Shown one piece after another: positions 37,458-44,362 of a DNA stretch of 44,362 nucleotides. The stretch comes from an uncultured Bacteroidota bacterium (GTDB lineage Bacteria; Bacteroidota; Bacteroidia; Chitinophagales; Saprospiraceae): assembly GCA_903933805.1 (NCBI GenBank), contig CAIZLM010000258.1, positions 1 through 44,362 on the forward strand, read 5' to 3'. The translations under genes and the position numbers were made by a program. Position 1 is the stretch's first letter. Each line of letters begins with the position of its first letter. The notes under the pieces are model-generated. The model ran no database searches, had not been told where the DNA came from, and was given only the letters and a program-made list of their open reading frames with translations.

Positions 37458-40400
37458 ATGAAAGAATTTAAACCAACTTCCTGGTCTATTGACAACCGAA
37501 CGGCCATTTTCGTCATTACGGTGATCATTACACTGGCCGGTATCATGTCGTACAATGCGCTGCCAAAAGAGCAGTTCCCCGATGTGGTGGTTCCTACCAT
37601 TGTGGTGTCCACCATTTACCCGGGGGCTTCTCCTTCCGACATGGAGCAGCTCTGCACCAAGCCCATCGAGAAACAGTTGAAGGGCATCAGTGGTGTTAAA
37701 AAAGTTACCTCTTCCTCCATTCAGGATTTCTCCAGCGTGGTGGTAGAATTCAACACCAACTTGGATGTCCCCATTTGTAAGCAAAAGGTGAAGGATGCGG
37801 TGGACAAAGCCAAACGTGACCTGCCAAACGACTTGCTACAAGATCCAACGGTGACGGAATTTGACATTTCAGACGTGCCCATCATGAATGTCAATATTTC
37901 AGGCGATTTTAGCCTCGACAAACTGAAAGACTACGCCGACCGCCTCAAAGATCGCATCGAAGATATGCGGGAAATTACCCGCGTGGACCTCGTTGGCGCT
38001 TTGGAAAAAGAAGTGCAGGTCAATGTGGACAAATATAAAATGGCGGCGGCCAGTCTCACATTCCGCGACATAGAAAATGCGCTGGCGTACGAAAACATGA
38101 CCATTTCAGCGGGCAACGTTGACATTGGTGGCATGACCCGTTCGGTTTCTATCCGTGGCGATTTTAAAGATGTCGAACAAATAAAAAATATCCTCATCGC
38201 ATCGCAGTCGGGCGCTATGCTTTACCTGAAAGATGTCGCTGAGGTAAAACTCGGGCACAAAGAGCAGGAAAGCTACAGCCGCCTCAATGGCAAAAATGTG
38301 ATTGGCCTCAACGTCATCAAAAAATCAGGTGAAAACCTCATCAATGCCTCTGACAAAATCAAGGCCATTGTCGCAGAGATGAAGGCCAATGATTTTCCGA
38401 CCAATCTGAATGTTACGGTCACGGGCGACCAGAGTCGCGCTACCCGCGTCACCTTGCACGACCTGATCAATACCATCATCATCGGGTTTATCTTGGTAGC
38501 CCTGATTCTCATGTTTTTCATGGGGGCCACGAACGCCATTTTCGTGGCCATGGCCGTGCCACTTTCTATGTGCATCGCTTTCATGGTGTTGCCAAGCCTT
38601 GGCTTTACACTCAACATGATCGTACTGTTTGCGTTCCTCCTCGGCCTCGGTATTGTGGTGGATGATGCCATCGTGGTGATCGAAAACACCCACCGAATTT
38701 ACCACGACGAGCCCGACCTAACCATCATTCAGGCTGCCAAAAAAGCAACCGGCGAGGTGTTTCTCCCCGTGTTGACAGGTACGGTCACCACCCTTGCGCC
38801 ATTTTTTCCCCTTGTTTTTTGGGGTGGTATTTTTGGTAAATTCATGCACTTCCTCCCGGTAACCATCATCATTACCCTCACCGCTTCCCTCTTGGTGGCC
38901 TACATCGTCAACCCTGTTTTTGCCGTGTGGTTTATGGGCGACAACAAGCGTGAAGGCGTGGTCGTAAACGAAACAAAACGAAAACGGAGGATCTATATTG
39001 GATACGCACTGTTCATCCTGGCCACCATCGGCTTTTATGTCAACGGCAACTCAGGACTGGGTAATTTTGCGGTAGCAAGCGCTTTGTTCGTTGTGCTGTA
39101 CAAATTTGCCCTCGAAAAAGCGGTCAATTGGTTTCAATTGAAAGGTTGGCCCGCCGTTCAAAATGCCTACGCAGGGTTTCTTTCCATGGCACTCACCCAC
39201 GCCTGGAAAATGATCACAGGAATGGTCGTCTTGCTGATGCTTTCCCTCGCCATGACCTTTTCGCGCCAGGCAAACATGGTCTTGTTCCCCAAAGCAGACC
39301 CGAATTTTATCTACGTTTTTGTCAACTTACCAGTCGGAACCGACGTGGCAGTAACCGATTCGTTGACGGGTATCGTACAACAAAAAGTGGTGGAAGTTTT
39401 GGGTAAAGACAACCCCATCGTGGAATCTGTCCTGACCAACATCGCCCTCGGAGCATCCGAAGACAACACAGACCGCACCGCCGCTTCCAACAAAGGAAAA
39501 GTTGGTGTCGCCTTCGTGGAATATGGCGAACGGCATGGCGAAGACACGAAAAAGTATATGGACCGCATTCGCGAAGCAACCAAAGGCCTTATCCCCGGCG
39601 CAGAAATCAGTGTCAATCAGGAACAAGGCGGACCGCCTACGCCAAAACCGATCTCTGTGGAAATTCGTGGCGACGACTTCAAGCAGCTCATCGCCGTTTC
39701 TTCCGCAGTTAAACACTACCTCGACTCGCTGTCAGTACCCGGGGTGGAGGAATTGCGGAGTGACCTCATCGTTTCTAAACCCGAAATCAGCGTTCAAATC
39801 GACCGCGACCGCGCCAACCGTGAGGGTATCTCCAGTGCCCAAATTGGCAGTGAGTTCCGAACCGCTATTCTCGGCAAGGAAGCCACCAAATTCCGCGATG
39901 GGGAAGATGAAATTCCTGTAATCATTCGCCTGATGCCTGAACAACGCGCCAATATCAACGCCGTCGAAAATATGAACGTCACGTTCAGAGACATGAATAT
40001 GGGAGGCGTATTGCGCTCTGTACCGGTCGCCGCGCTGGCCGATATCAAGTACACCAATACGTACGGTGGTATCCGACGGAAAGATCAAACTCGGATGGTC
40101 ACGATCTCTTCCAACATCACTGCGGAATATCAACCCAAACAAACGGAGGTGGTGAATGCTGTAAAAGCAGCCGTCGCTTCCCTGCCCGCTCAAGATGGTG
40201 TGACCGTAGGTTTCGCAGGAGAAGACGCCGAAATGATGGATGCCATGAGCTTCCTCGGAAACTCCCTGATCATTTCCATGTTCCTGATCCTCCTGATCCT
40301 CGTCGCACAATTCAACTCCTTTGGCAAACCGCTCATCATCCTCACAGAAGTCGTGTTCAGCATCATCGGGGTACTACTTGGCATGGCGATTTTTGAAATG

Positions 40401-40814
40401 GATTTCTCCGTGATCATGATGGGAGTGGGCATCGTTGCCTTGGCTGGTATCGTGGTGCGAAACGGTATTCTACTCGTCGAATTCACCGACATCCTGCGCG
40501 AACGGGGGTTGCCTGTCCGCGAAGCCGTCATTGAAGCCGGACGTATTCGAATGACGCCCGTACTCCTCACGGCTACGGCAACCATACTCGGCCTCATGCC
40601 CCTGGCCGTCGGACTAAACATTGATTTTGAAAGCCTGTTTACCCACGGAAACCCTAAAATATTCTTCGGAGGCGACTCCGTGGCATTCTGGGGCCCACTT
40701 TCCTGGACGATTATTTTCGGCCTTGGCTTCGCTACCTTCATTACCTTGATCATCCTTCCGGTGATGTACCTGAAAGGTTGGCAAGTGAAAAAATGGTGGG
40801 GAGAAAAAATGTAA
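37458..40814 (+). CDS. RND-family efflux permease
   Basis: An 1118-residue inner-membrane proton-driven pump of the AcrB/MexB-like or heavy-metal/lipid RND class. N-terminal transmembrane segment, then two large periplasmic loops and two six-helix bundles. Landmarks: FPDVVVPTIVVSTIYPGASP, GIVVDDAIVVIENTHRIYHD (TM4 region with the coupling Asp pair), and in the second half LAGIVVRNGILLVEFTDILR, the standard repeat counterpart. Substrate cannot be read from sequence. With the TolC and adaptor genes it forms a full tripartite efflux set under the TetR-type regulator. It is followed by a 16-bp-stem terminator. Confidence 0.95.
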   Translation: MKEFKPTSWSIDNRTAIFVITVIITLAGIMSYNALPKEQFPDVVVPTIVVSTIYPGASPSDMEQLCTKPIEKQLKGISGVKKVTSSSIQDFSSVVVEFNTNLDVPICKQKVKDAVDKAKRDLPNDLLQDPTVTEFDISDVPIMNVNISGDFSLDKLKDYADRLKDRIEDMREITRVDLVGALEKEVQVNVDKYKMAAASLTFRDIENALAYENMTISAGNVDIGGMTRSVSIRGDFKDVEQIKNILIASQSGAMLYLKDVAEVKLGHKEQESYSRLNGKNVIGLNVIKKSGENLINASDKIKAIVAEMKANDFPTNLNVTVTGDQSRATRVTLHDLINTIIIGFILVALILMFFMGATNAIFVAMAVPLSMCIAFMVLPSLGFTLNMIVLFAFLLGLGIVVDDAIVVIENTHRIYHDEPDLTIIQAAKKATGEVFLPVLTGTVTTLAPFFPLVFWGGIFGKFMHFLPVTIIITLTASLLVAYIVNPVFAVWFMGDNKREGVVVNETKRKRRIYIGYALFILATIGFYVNGNSGLGNFAVASALFVVLYKFALEKAVNWFQLKGWPAVQNAYAGFLSMALTHAWKMITGMVVLLMLSLAMTFSRQANMVLFPKADPNFIYVFVNLPVGTDVAVTDSLTGIVQQKVVEVLGKDNPIVESVLTNIALGASEDNTDRTAASNKGKVGVAFVEYGERHGEDTKKYMDRIREATKGLIPGAEISVNQEQGGPPTPKPISVEIRGDDFKQLIAVSSAVKHYLDSLSVPGVEELRSDLIVSKPEISVQIDRDRANREGISSAQIGSEFRTAILGKEATKFRDGEDEIPVIIRLMPEQRANINAVENMNVTFRDMNMGGVLRSVPVAALADIKYTNTYGGIRRKDQTRMVTISSNITAEYQPKQTEVVNAVKAAVASLPAQDGVTVGFAGEDAEMMDAMSFLGNSLIISMFLILLILVAQFNSFGKPLIILTEVVFSIIGVLLGMAIFEMDFSVIMMGVGIVALAGIVVRNGILLVEFTDILRERGLPVREAVIEAGRIRMTPVLLTATATILGLMPLAVGLNIDFESLFTHGNPKIFFGGDSVAFWGPLSWTIIFGLGFATFITLIILPVMYLKGWQVKKWWGEKM

Positions 40815-40838
40815 TCCTCAACCCTGTAAAAGCCTTTA

Positions 40839-40882
40839 CGTCGGCACTTTTTGCACAAGCAAAAGGTGCCGACGTTTTTTTT
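40839..40882 (+). terminator. Strong intrinsic terminator after the RND operon
   Basis: Sixteen-base arms CGTCGGCACTTTTTGC (40839-40854) and GCAAAAGGTGCCGACG (40859-40874) with loop ACAA and one T-G wobble, followed by eight T. It ends the efflux operon; aroB starts 40 bp later. Confidence 0.93.
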
Positions 40883-40921
40883 ACCCGCCAATTATGACCC
40901 CCGTGATACTACCTTCGCACC

Positions 40922-41974
40922 ATGGAACAACACCTCCAACTGCCCAACAGCCATGTTTTTGTAGGGTCTCTTTCAGAGACCTTCTCCGATTGGTTTAACC
41001 GTCAGCACTACTCCCAGGTATTTGTCATCGTGGATGAACACACGGAATCCTTTTGTCTCCCCATTTTTCTTGAACAAATCGGCAAAATACCTGCACCGGT
41101 AATTGCCAAAGTGCCCGCAGGAGAAGCCCATAAAAACACGGCCACCTGTGAAACAATATGGCAATGGATGTTGAACGCAAAACTCGACAGAAATGCGCTG
41201 GTGGTGAACCTCGGTGGTGGGGTGATTGGCGATATGGGCGGCTTTTGTGCCGCTACCTGGAAGCGTGGCGTAGATTTTATCCAAGTACCCACAACCCTAC
41301 TCGCCATGACAGACGCTGCCATCGGCGGAAAATTGGGTGTTGACTTTCATGGCATAAAAAATATAATCGGCGTTTTTAAAGAGCCGGTAGCGGTATTTGC
41401 CGACCCCGTATTCCTGAAAACACTCCCGGAACGAACGCTTAAAAGCGGTTTTGCAGAAGTGATCAAGCACGCCGTGATTGGTGATCCGGAACTTTGGACG
41501 CTAATGCCCCCAAAATGGCCATCCCCAAACTACTCAACCGATCAATGGATCCAACTACTGCATGCATCCATTGCAGTGAAAATCAGCATCGTCACGGATG
41601 ATCCACTCGAAAAAGGCCGCCGAATGCTCCTCAATTTTGGCCACACCTTCGGCCATGCCCTCGAAAGCTGTTTTCTGGAAACATCCGATCCGCTTACACA
41701 CGGAGAAGCCGTGGCCATTGGTATGATTTGCGAATCAATGCTCTCCAACAAACGCGACGAAATAACCGCACGTCTCTCATCTTATTTCCCGCACCGCCCC
41801 ATTCCACCAAGCGCATTCCCAGCTATCTGGAAATTGATGCTGCAGGACAAAAAAAATTCGTCCGGCAATGTGCGCATGGCATTGCCGGACGAATTGCCCT
41901 TTTCTATGAAAACCGTGGACATATCACCAGAAACCATGGTGCGCAGCCTCTCATTCTACAACGGTTTATGGTAG
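40922..41974 (+). CDS. aroB: 3-dehydroquinate synthase
   Basis: Shikimate-pathway enzyme converting DAHP to 3-dehydroquinate, NAD- and metal-dependent, cytoplasmic. 350 residues, normal length. NAD-binding block VNLGGGVIGDMGGFCAATWK near residue 95, the active-site FIQVPTTLLAMTDAAIGGK and DFHGIKNIIGVFKEP, and the metal-site block LNFGHTFGHALE with the adjacent HGEAVAIGM. The start is the ATG at 40922. No other aro genes are adjacent. A TACCTTCG-like sequence just upstream (near 40911-40918) is a weak -7 box. It converges with the DUF5777 gene, whose stop is 10 bp further on. Confidence 0.96.
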   Translation: MEQHLQLPNSHVFVGSLSETFSDWFNRQHYSQVFVIVDEHTESFCLPIFLEQIGKIPAPVIAKVPAGEAHKNTATCETIWQWMLNAKLDRNALVVNLGGGVIGDMGGFCAATWKRGVDFIQVPTTLLAMTDAAIGGKLGVDFHGIKNIIGVFKEPVAVFADPVFLKTLPERTLKSGFAEVIKHAVIGDPELWTLMPPKWPSPNYSTDQWIQLLHASIAVKISIVTDDPLEKGRRMLLNFGHTFGHALESCFLETSDPLTHGEAVAIGMICESMLSNKRDEITARLSSYFPHRPIPPSAFPAIWKLMLQDKKNSSGNVRMALPDELPFSMKTVDISPETMVRSLSFYNGLW

Positions 41975-41984
41975 GGCTTCGTTG

Positions 41985-42896
41985 CTATTCTAAACCCTTG
42001 GGCTTTTTTATCGTAAAAACACGGGAGACATTGAAGCCAAAACACAGGCCGCTGAGCAGGCGCCCTTCGCTGTTTTTGAAAAACCAAGACTCATCCGTTT
42101 CTGTGATAAACCCCTTGTAGGTCATGTCGCGTGTGTTGGTAAAATGGAGCTGAAAAACGTGGCCGCCCGTCTCAATATCAACCCCTACGGACAATGCGTT
42201 GTTGTAGGCAGTCGCAATTTGTCCCTCCGGCACATAATAATACTCGGCGTTGAACGCAATGCGTTTCGTAAGTTTTACACGACCGGCAGCACCAATGGCC
42301 ACCACGTCATTTTTGTCGTCGGGGGTGGTGGTGAGGTTGCGGTGTAAGAGGGTCGGCATCAATTGTAGAGACAGCCGTTCGCTGAATTTTCGTCCGACCA
42401 ACAACTGGTGGGTGTAATAAACCCTGGAGGAAAATTTGTTGTCCCGTTGCTTGTCCGAAAAAGCAACAGATTTTATCTGGCTGTCAACAAGATAGGACAC
42501 CGTCACCGGAATATTTTTTTTTCCACTGCACTGCCGCAGTATTTTATATTTCGCAAAGCCATCATATATCTTCTCTTTGTTCGACCGACCGACACCCACC
42601 ATCAACCTGTTGGTGATACCGTAGTCAAATCCAAAACGGATATTGGCGCCATCCAGCCCAAAAATATCGTAAATACCTTGCCGAAGTGGCGTAAATCGGT
42701 GCGATATTTTAAAATCCAACACACCACCAGCCGTATTTTCGATGGAATGGCCGTTGATGACTCGGTTCGTTTTAAAACTTGCCGTGGCGTAGTTGGTTGT
42801 TTTTTCCTCGCCGAGCAACGAAAGCAGGTCCTGTTCGTCCTGGGCACACAACCAAAAAGGTGCGAAAAAGGCAAGTAGTATGTAAATTTTTTTCAT
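41985..42896 (-). CDS. DUF5777-family outer-membrane beta-barrel protein
   Basis: A 303-residue exported protein (signal peptide KKIYILLAFFAPFWLCAQ) predicted to form an outer-membrane beta-barrel. Features of the Bacteroidota DUF5777 family: an N-terminal TNYATASFKTNRVINGHSIE segment, KISHRFTPLRQGIYDIFGLD, and repeated aromatic-ended strands with FGFDYGITNRLMVGVGRS. Function unknown; the family is often next to YceI-like or cytochrome genes in this phylum, as here with YceI just upstream. The ATG at 42894-42896 starts the signal peptide. Co-transcription with YceI is possible, but a long hairpin lies between. Confidence 0.85.
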   Translation of the reverse strand: MKKIYILLAFFAPFWLCAQDEQDLLSLLGEEKTTNYATASFKTNRVINGHSIENTAGGVLDFKISHRFTPLRQGIYDIFGLDGANIRFGFDYGITNRLMVGVGRSNKEKIYDGFAKYKILRQCSGKKNIPVTVSYLVDSQIKSVAFSDKQRDNKFSSRVYYTHQLLVGRKFSERLSLQLMPTLLHRNLTTTPDDKNDVVAIGAAGRVKLTKRIAFNAEYYYVPEGQIATAYNNALSVGVDIETGGHVFQLHFTNTRDMTYKGFITETDESWFFKNSEGRLLSGLCFGFNVSRVFTIKKPKGLE

Positions 42897-42923
42897 ACAA
42901 AAAGTGGATATGTTCCGCTTTGA

Positions 42924-42994
42924 AGGCCACCACAGCTTACGGGAAAGGTTGTGCATGGGTAGTTTTTTTTCCTACTGACGCGCTGTGGTGGCCT
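42924..42994. other. 13-bp inverted repeat with 45-nt loop between YceI and DUF5777 genes
   Basis: Perfect arms AGGCCACCACAGC (42924-42936) and GCTGTGGTGGCCT (42982-42994); the loop contains GTAG-TTTTTTTTC-CTAC, a small inner hairpin. It lies in the gap between the two minus-strand genes. It is unrelated in sequence to the MITEs. It may be an attenuator or mRNA-processing hairpin; it has no T run directly behind it. Confidence 0.75.
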
Positions 42995-43022
42995 ACATGG
43001 CAGGGAGGTAAATTATTTTGCG

Positions 43023-43580
43023 TTATTTCAATGGCGCCAACGTGGCATCAATGAGTATTTTGGCTTCTTTGGCTATTTTATCACTGACCAAAGACGGGAT
43101 GTCAACCCCATAATCAGACAGCAGCAGGGAAAAGCCTGCGTTCAATTTAATCGTACCACCAGCCACGGTGAGGGCGCCATTGGCTGTGATATCCTTGGTA
43201 ATACCGTGGACGGTCATTTTACCCGTAACAACCGCATTGTACGTACCATCTTTCCCAAGCAGTACCTCCTGAAGGTTGGTGATTTGACCAGAAAAGGTGG
43301 CCTTGGGAAACTTGCTGGATTCCATGTAGTTCTCATTGAAGTGCTCTTCCATCAGTGCTTTTTCAAACTGAAAGCCCTTCACAAGTACCGCCCACTGCAT
43401 CTTGCCCGTGGCAGCGTCAATGACGCAGGAACCCGTTTTACTCAAGGCTTCAATTTTTTCGGGAGAAGAAGGGGACGTGGCGTCAAACTTTACTTTACCA
43501 TCCCGGGTGAAGAAATTTTGCGCAGAAACGGTGGCCGCAATCGCAATACAAACGAGGATAACAGAAATTTGCTTTTTCAT
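43023..43580 (-). CDS. YceI-family exported protein
   Basis: A 185-residue secreted/periplasmic protein with signal peptide (KKQISVILVCIAIAATVSAQ) and a YceI-like lipocalin fold: FTRDGKVKFDATSPSSPEKI near the mature N-terminus, then HFNENYMESSKFPKATFSGQ and TVHGITKDITANGALTV. YceI proteins bind isoprenoid or amide lipids in some bacteria; ligand here unknown. The ATG at 43578-43580 is the start; 41 upstream residues are MITE E16-derived. It is upstream of DUF5777 and may share its transcript. Confidence 0.92.
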   Translation of the reverse strand: MKKQISVILVCIAIAATVSAQNFFTRDGKVKFDATSPSSPEKIEALSKTGSCVIDAATGKMQWAVLVKGFQFEKALMEEHFNENYMESSKFPKATFSGQITNLQEVLLGKDGTYNAVVTGKMTVHGITKDITANGALTVAGGTIKLNAGFSLLLSDYGVDIPSLVSDKIAKEAKILIDATLAPLK

Positions 43581-43633
43581 ATTCAGTATGATAGGTAAAA
43601 ATTGAGGGTGCTTAGAGGAACTATTTTTGGTTG

Positions 43634-43711
43634 GTAACTGGTTAGCGTAGTCGCGTCTGAGACAAAAAATCGACCTTTTTAGGCCAGACAGCATGCAAGC
43701 CAACCAGTTAG
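43634..43711 (+). mobile_element. MITE E16, short form, 7/8 duplication TTTGGTTG/TTTTGTTG
   Basis: A 78-bp copy, GTAACTGGTTAG to CCAACCAGTTAG (last base changed). Flanks TTTGGTTG (43626-43633) and TTTTGTTG (43712-43719). It lies 53 bp upstream of the YceI ATG and 20 bp after the stop of the OB-fold gene. Confidence 0.92.
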
Positions 43712-43731
43712 TTTTGTTGCAGCGGGAAGCA

Positions 43732-44139
43732 TCAGCGGACCTCCACGCAGTTGTTCAGTTGTACATCAAAGTTGAGGCCACTACAGGTACCCTTGAAAGT
43801 CACATTTTCCCCAGGGGAAAACTGGGTGCGAACATTTGGGTTGGTGGATGAAAGCTCGCAACGAACCCCGAAATCTCCCCCTGCATCCAGGCTTACTTTT
43901 ACGGAACCTTCATCGTTGGTTACTTCTTTTACCTTTCCGGTGACTGCCATTACCTTGTCGAGGTATTTGGCGTTACCGGCGCCTTCATCGCCGTTGTACT
44001 CCGCAAACAGTGCGGCTGCATCAATGGCCACATCGGTCTTGGCCGTTGACATGTTCTGTCGGGGCTTGTTCCATTGGTAATAGGCATCTGCGCCTCCAAT
44101 ACCGATCAACGCCAATAATAGGAGCAGGATTCGTTTCAT
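43732..44139 (-). CDS. Small exported OB-fold (tRNA_anti-like) protein
   Basis: A 135-residue protein with an N-terminal hydrophobic segment (MKRILLLLLALIGIGGADAY), which is a signal peptide or anchor, then a single OB-fold domain of the tRNA_anti-like group (KYLDKVMAVTGKVKEVTNDE, FGVRCELSSTNPNVRTQFSP and KGTCSGLNFDVQLNNCVEVR). Similar small proteins are often next to YceI or cytochrome genes in Bacteroidota; function unknown. The ATG is at 44137-44139; MITE E17 begins 18 bp upstream. Confidence 0.85.
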   Translation of the reverse strand: MKRILLLLLALIGIGGADAYYQWNKPRQNMSTAKTDVAIDAAALFAEYNGDEGAGNAKYLDKVMAVTGKVKEVTNDEGSVKVSLDAGGDFGVRCELSSTNPNVRTQFSPGENVTFKGTCSGLNFDVQLNNCVEVR

Positions 44140-44157
44140 AGCTTAAATAGTTTGAAA

Positions 44158-44234
44158 GTAACTGATTGGGTGGCACGCCGTTTGGCCCAAAAAGGTCCAT
44201 TTTTTGTCTAAGACGCGAACAACTAGCCAGTTAC
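44158..44234 (-). mobile_element. MITE E17, short form, minus orientation, 8-bp duplication GTTTGAAA
   Basis: The only well-preserved copy in minus orientation (the right-type arm ggtggcacgc comes first, the gtctaagac arm last). 77 bp, with perfect flanks GTTTGAAA (44150-44157 and 44235-44242). It sits between the OB-fold gene start and the cytochrome-like gene stop. Confidence 0.93.
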
Positions 44235-44254
44235 GTTTGAAATCAAGTGTTGTG

Positions 44255-44362
44255 TTAATTGTTGAGCGAACCTTGGCTTACCCAAGCAGCAATAATGGCG
44301 ATGTTGCAAGCGCTCATTTTTCCCGATGGCGGCATCAATGAACTTGTGCCATTGGTGCGATC
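44255..44362 (-). CDS. C-terminal end of a possible c-type cytochrome-domain protein (cut by the window)
   Basis: Open minus-strand frame from the window edge to TAA at 44255-44257. The last 35 residues include MPPSGKMSACNIAIIAAWVS and end QGSLNN. The MPPxGxxLSxCxIAxIxxWIxxGAxNN pattern is the usual end of Bacteroidota/planctomycete-type cytochrome c domains, with the Met as an axial haem ligand. The CxxCH haem motif would be outside the window. Family assignment is therefore provisional. It would be the first gene of a minus-strand run that includes the OB-fold protein. Confidence 0.65.
   Translation of the reverse strand, partial: DRTNGTSSLMPPSGKMSACNIAIIAAWVSQGSLNN

Noticed and set aside
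4190-44234. Integron attC-like sites: imperfect palindromes at gene 3' ends with GTT/AAC cores.
   Set aside because: attC sites run RYYYAAC ... GTTRRRY from outside inward; here the ends are GTAAC ... GTTAC with the AAC/GTT cores in the wrong relation. The genes are housekeeping, face both ways, and the copies have 8-bp target duplications, which attC recombination does not make. No integrase gene is present.
4190-44234. CRISPR array or REP/BIME cluster.
   Set aside because: Copies are single, widely scattered and of unequal length, with no regular spacers. REP elements are 20-40 bp and do not make 8-bp duplications; these have full terminal inverted repeats and duplications, so MITE is the better name.

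Overview
The window is chromosomal DNA of a Bacteroidota bacterium, most likely from the Saprospiraceae/Chitinophagia side of the phylum. The evidence is two large secreted proteins with type IX secretion (T9SS) C-terminal sorting domains, a TonB-dependent receptor with a carboxypeptidase-regulatory-like N-terminal domain, a DUF5777 beta-barrel protein, TAnnTTTG-type -7 promoter boxes, and a general absence of Shine-Dalgarno sequences. There are no rRNA or tRNA genes, no CRISPR array and no transposase gene. Both window edges cut genes: phoH at the left, and a putative cytochrome-c-like protein at the right.

Layout. 1-6.1 kb: phoH-like ATPase, then on the minus strand a ferritin-like/VIT1 iron transporter, an unusual methyltransferase-like/Lgt-like membrane fusion, and a two-gene unit of a squalene/phytoene-synthase-like enzyme plus a CrtC/AttH-like lipocalin. 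6.4-12.1 kb: apaG, a large secreted zinc metalloprotease, trxB and a sugar-1-phosphate nucleotidyltransferase. 12.3-17.9 kb: a T9SS-exported esterase-like protein that lacks the nucleophile serine, a TonB-dependent receptor and an OmpR-type response regulator. 18-27.3 kb: a HAD phosphatase, an SdiA-regulated-type lipoprotein, odhB, a giant T9SS surface protein, a CBS protein, a class III aminotransferase and a tandem universal stress protein. 27.4-33.3 kb: an amidohydrolase-like protein without metal ligands, a GNAT acetyltransferase, methylmalonyl-CoA mutase and S-adenosylhomocysteinase. 33.8-40.8 kb: a TetR regulator followed by a complete TolC / adaptor / RND permease efflux set. 40.9-44.4 kb: aroB, a DUF5777 protein, a YceI protein, a small OB-fold exported protein and the cut cytochrome-like gene.

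The outstanding feature is a dense family of intergenic miniature elements: 17 recognisable copies plus at least 6 fragments in 44 kb. Each intact copy begins GTAACTGGTTAG and ends with its inverse. The copies fall into three sizes (about 162, 79 and 23-32 bp). Seven copies are flanked by perfect 8-bp direct repeats and four by near-perfect ones, which is direct evidence of transposition. They are therefore MITEs. The GTAA termini plus 8-bp duplications resemble what is described for the IS66 family, so a trans-acting IS66-like transposase elsewhere in the genome is the best guess. Fourteen of the fifteen well-preserved copies whose arms can be told apart point the same way along the chromosome, whatever the direction of nearby genes. 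Four genes take their stop codon from the element terminus, one minimal copy forms an apparent intrinsic terminator, and others lie in probable 5' leaders or between operon genes.

The elements also create false N-terminal extensions on open reading frames. The starts given here were therefore chosen downstream of them.
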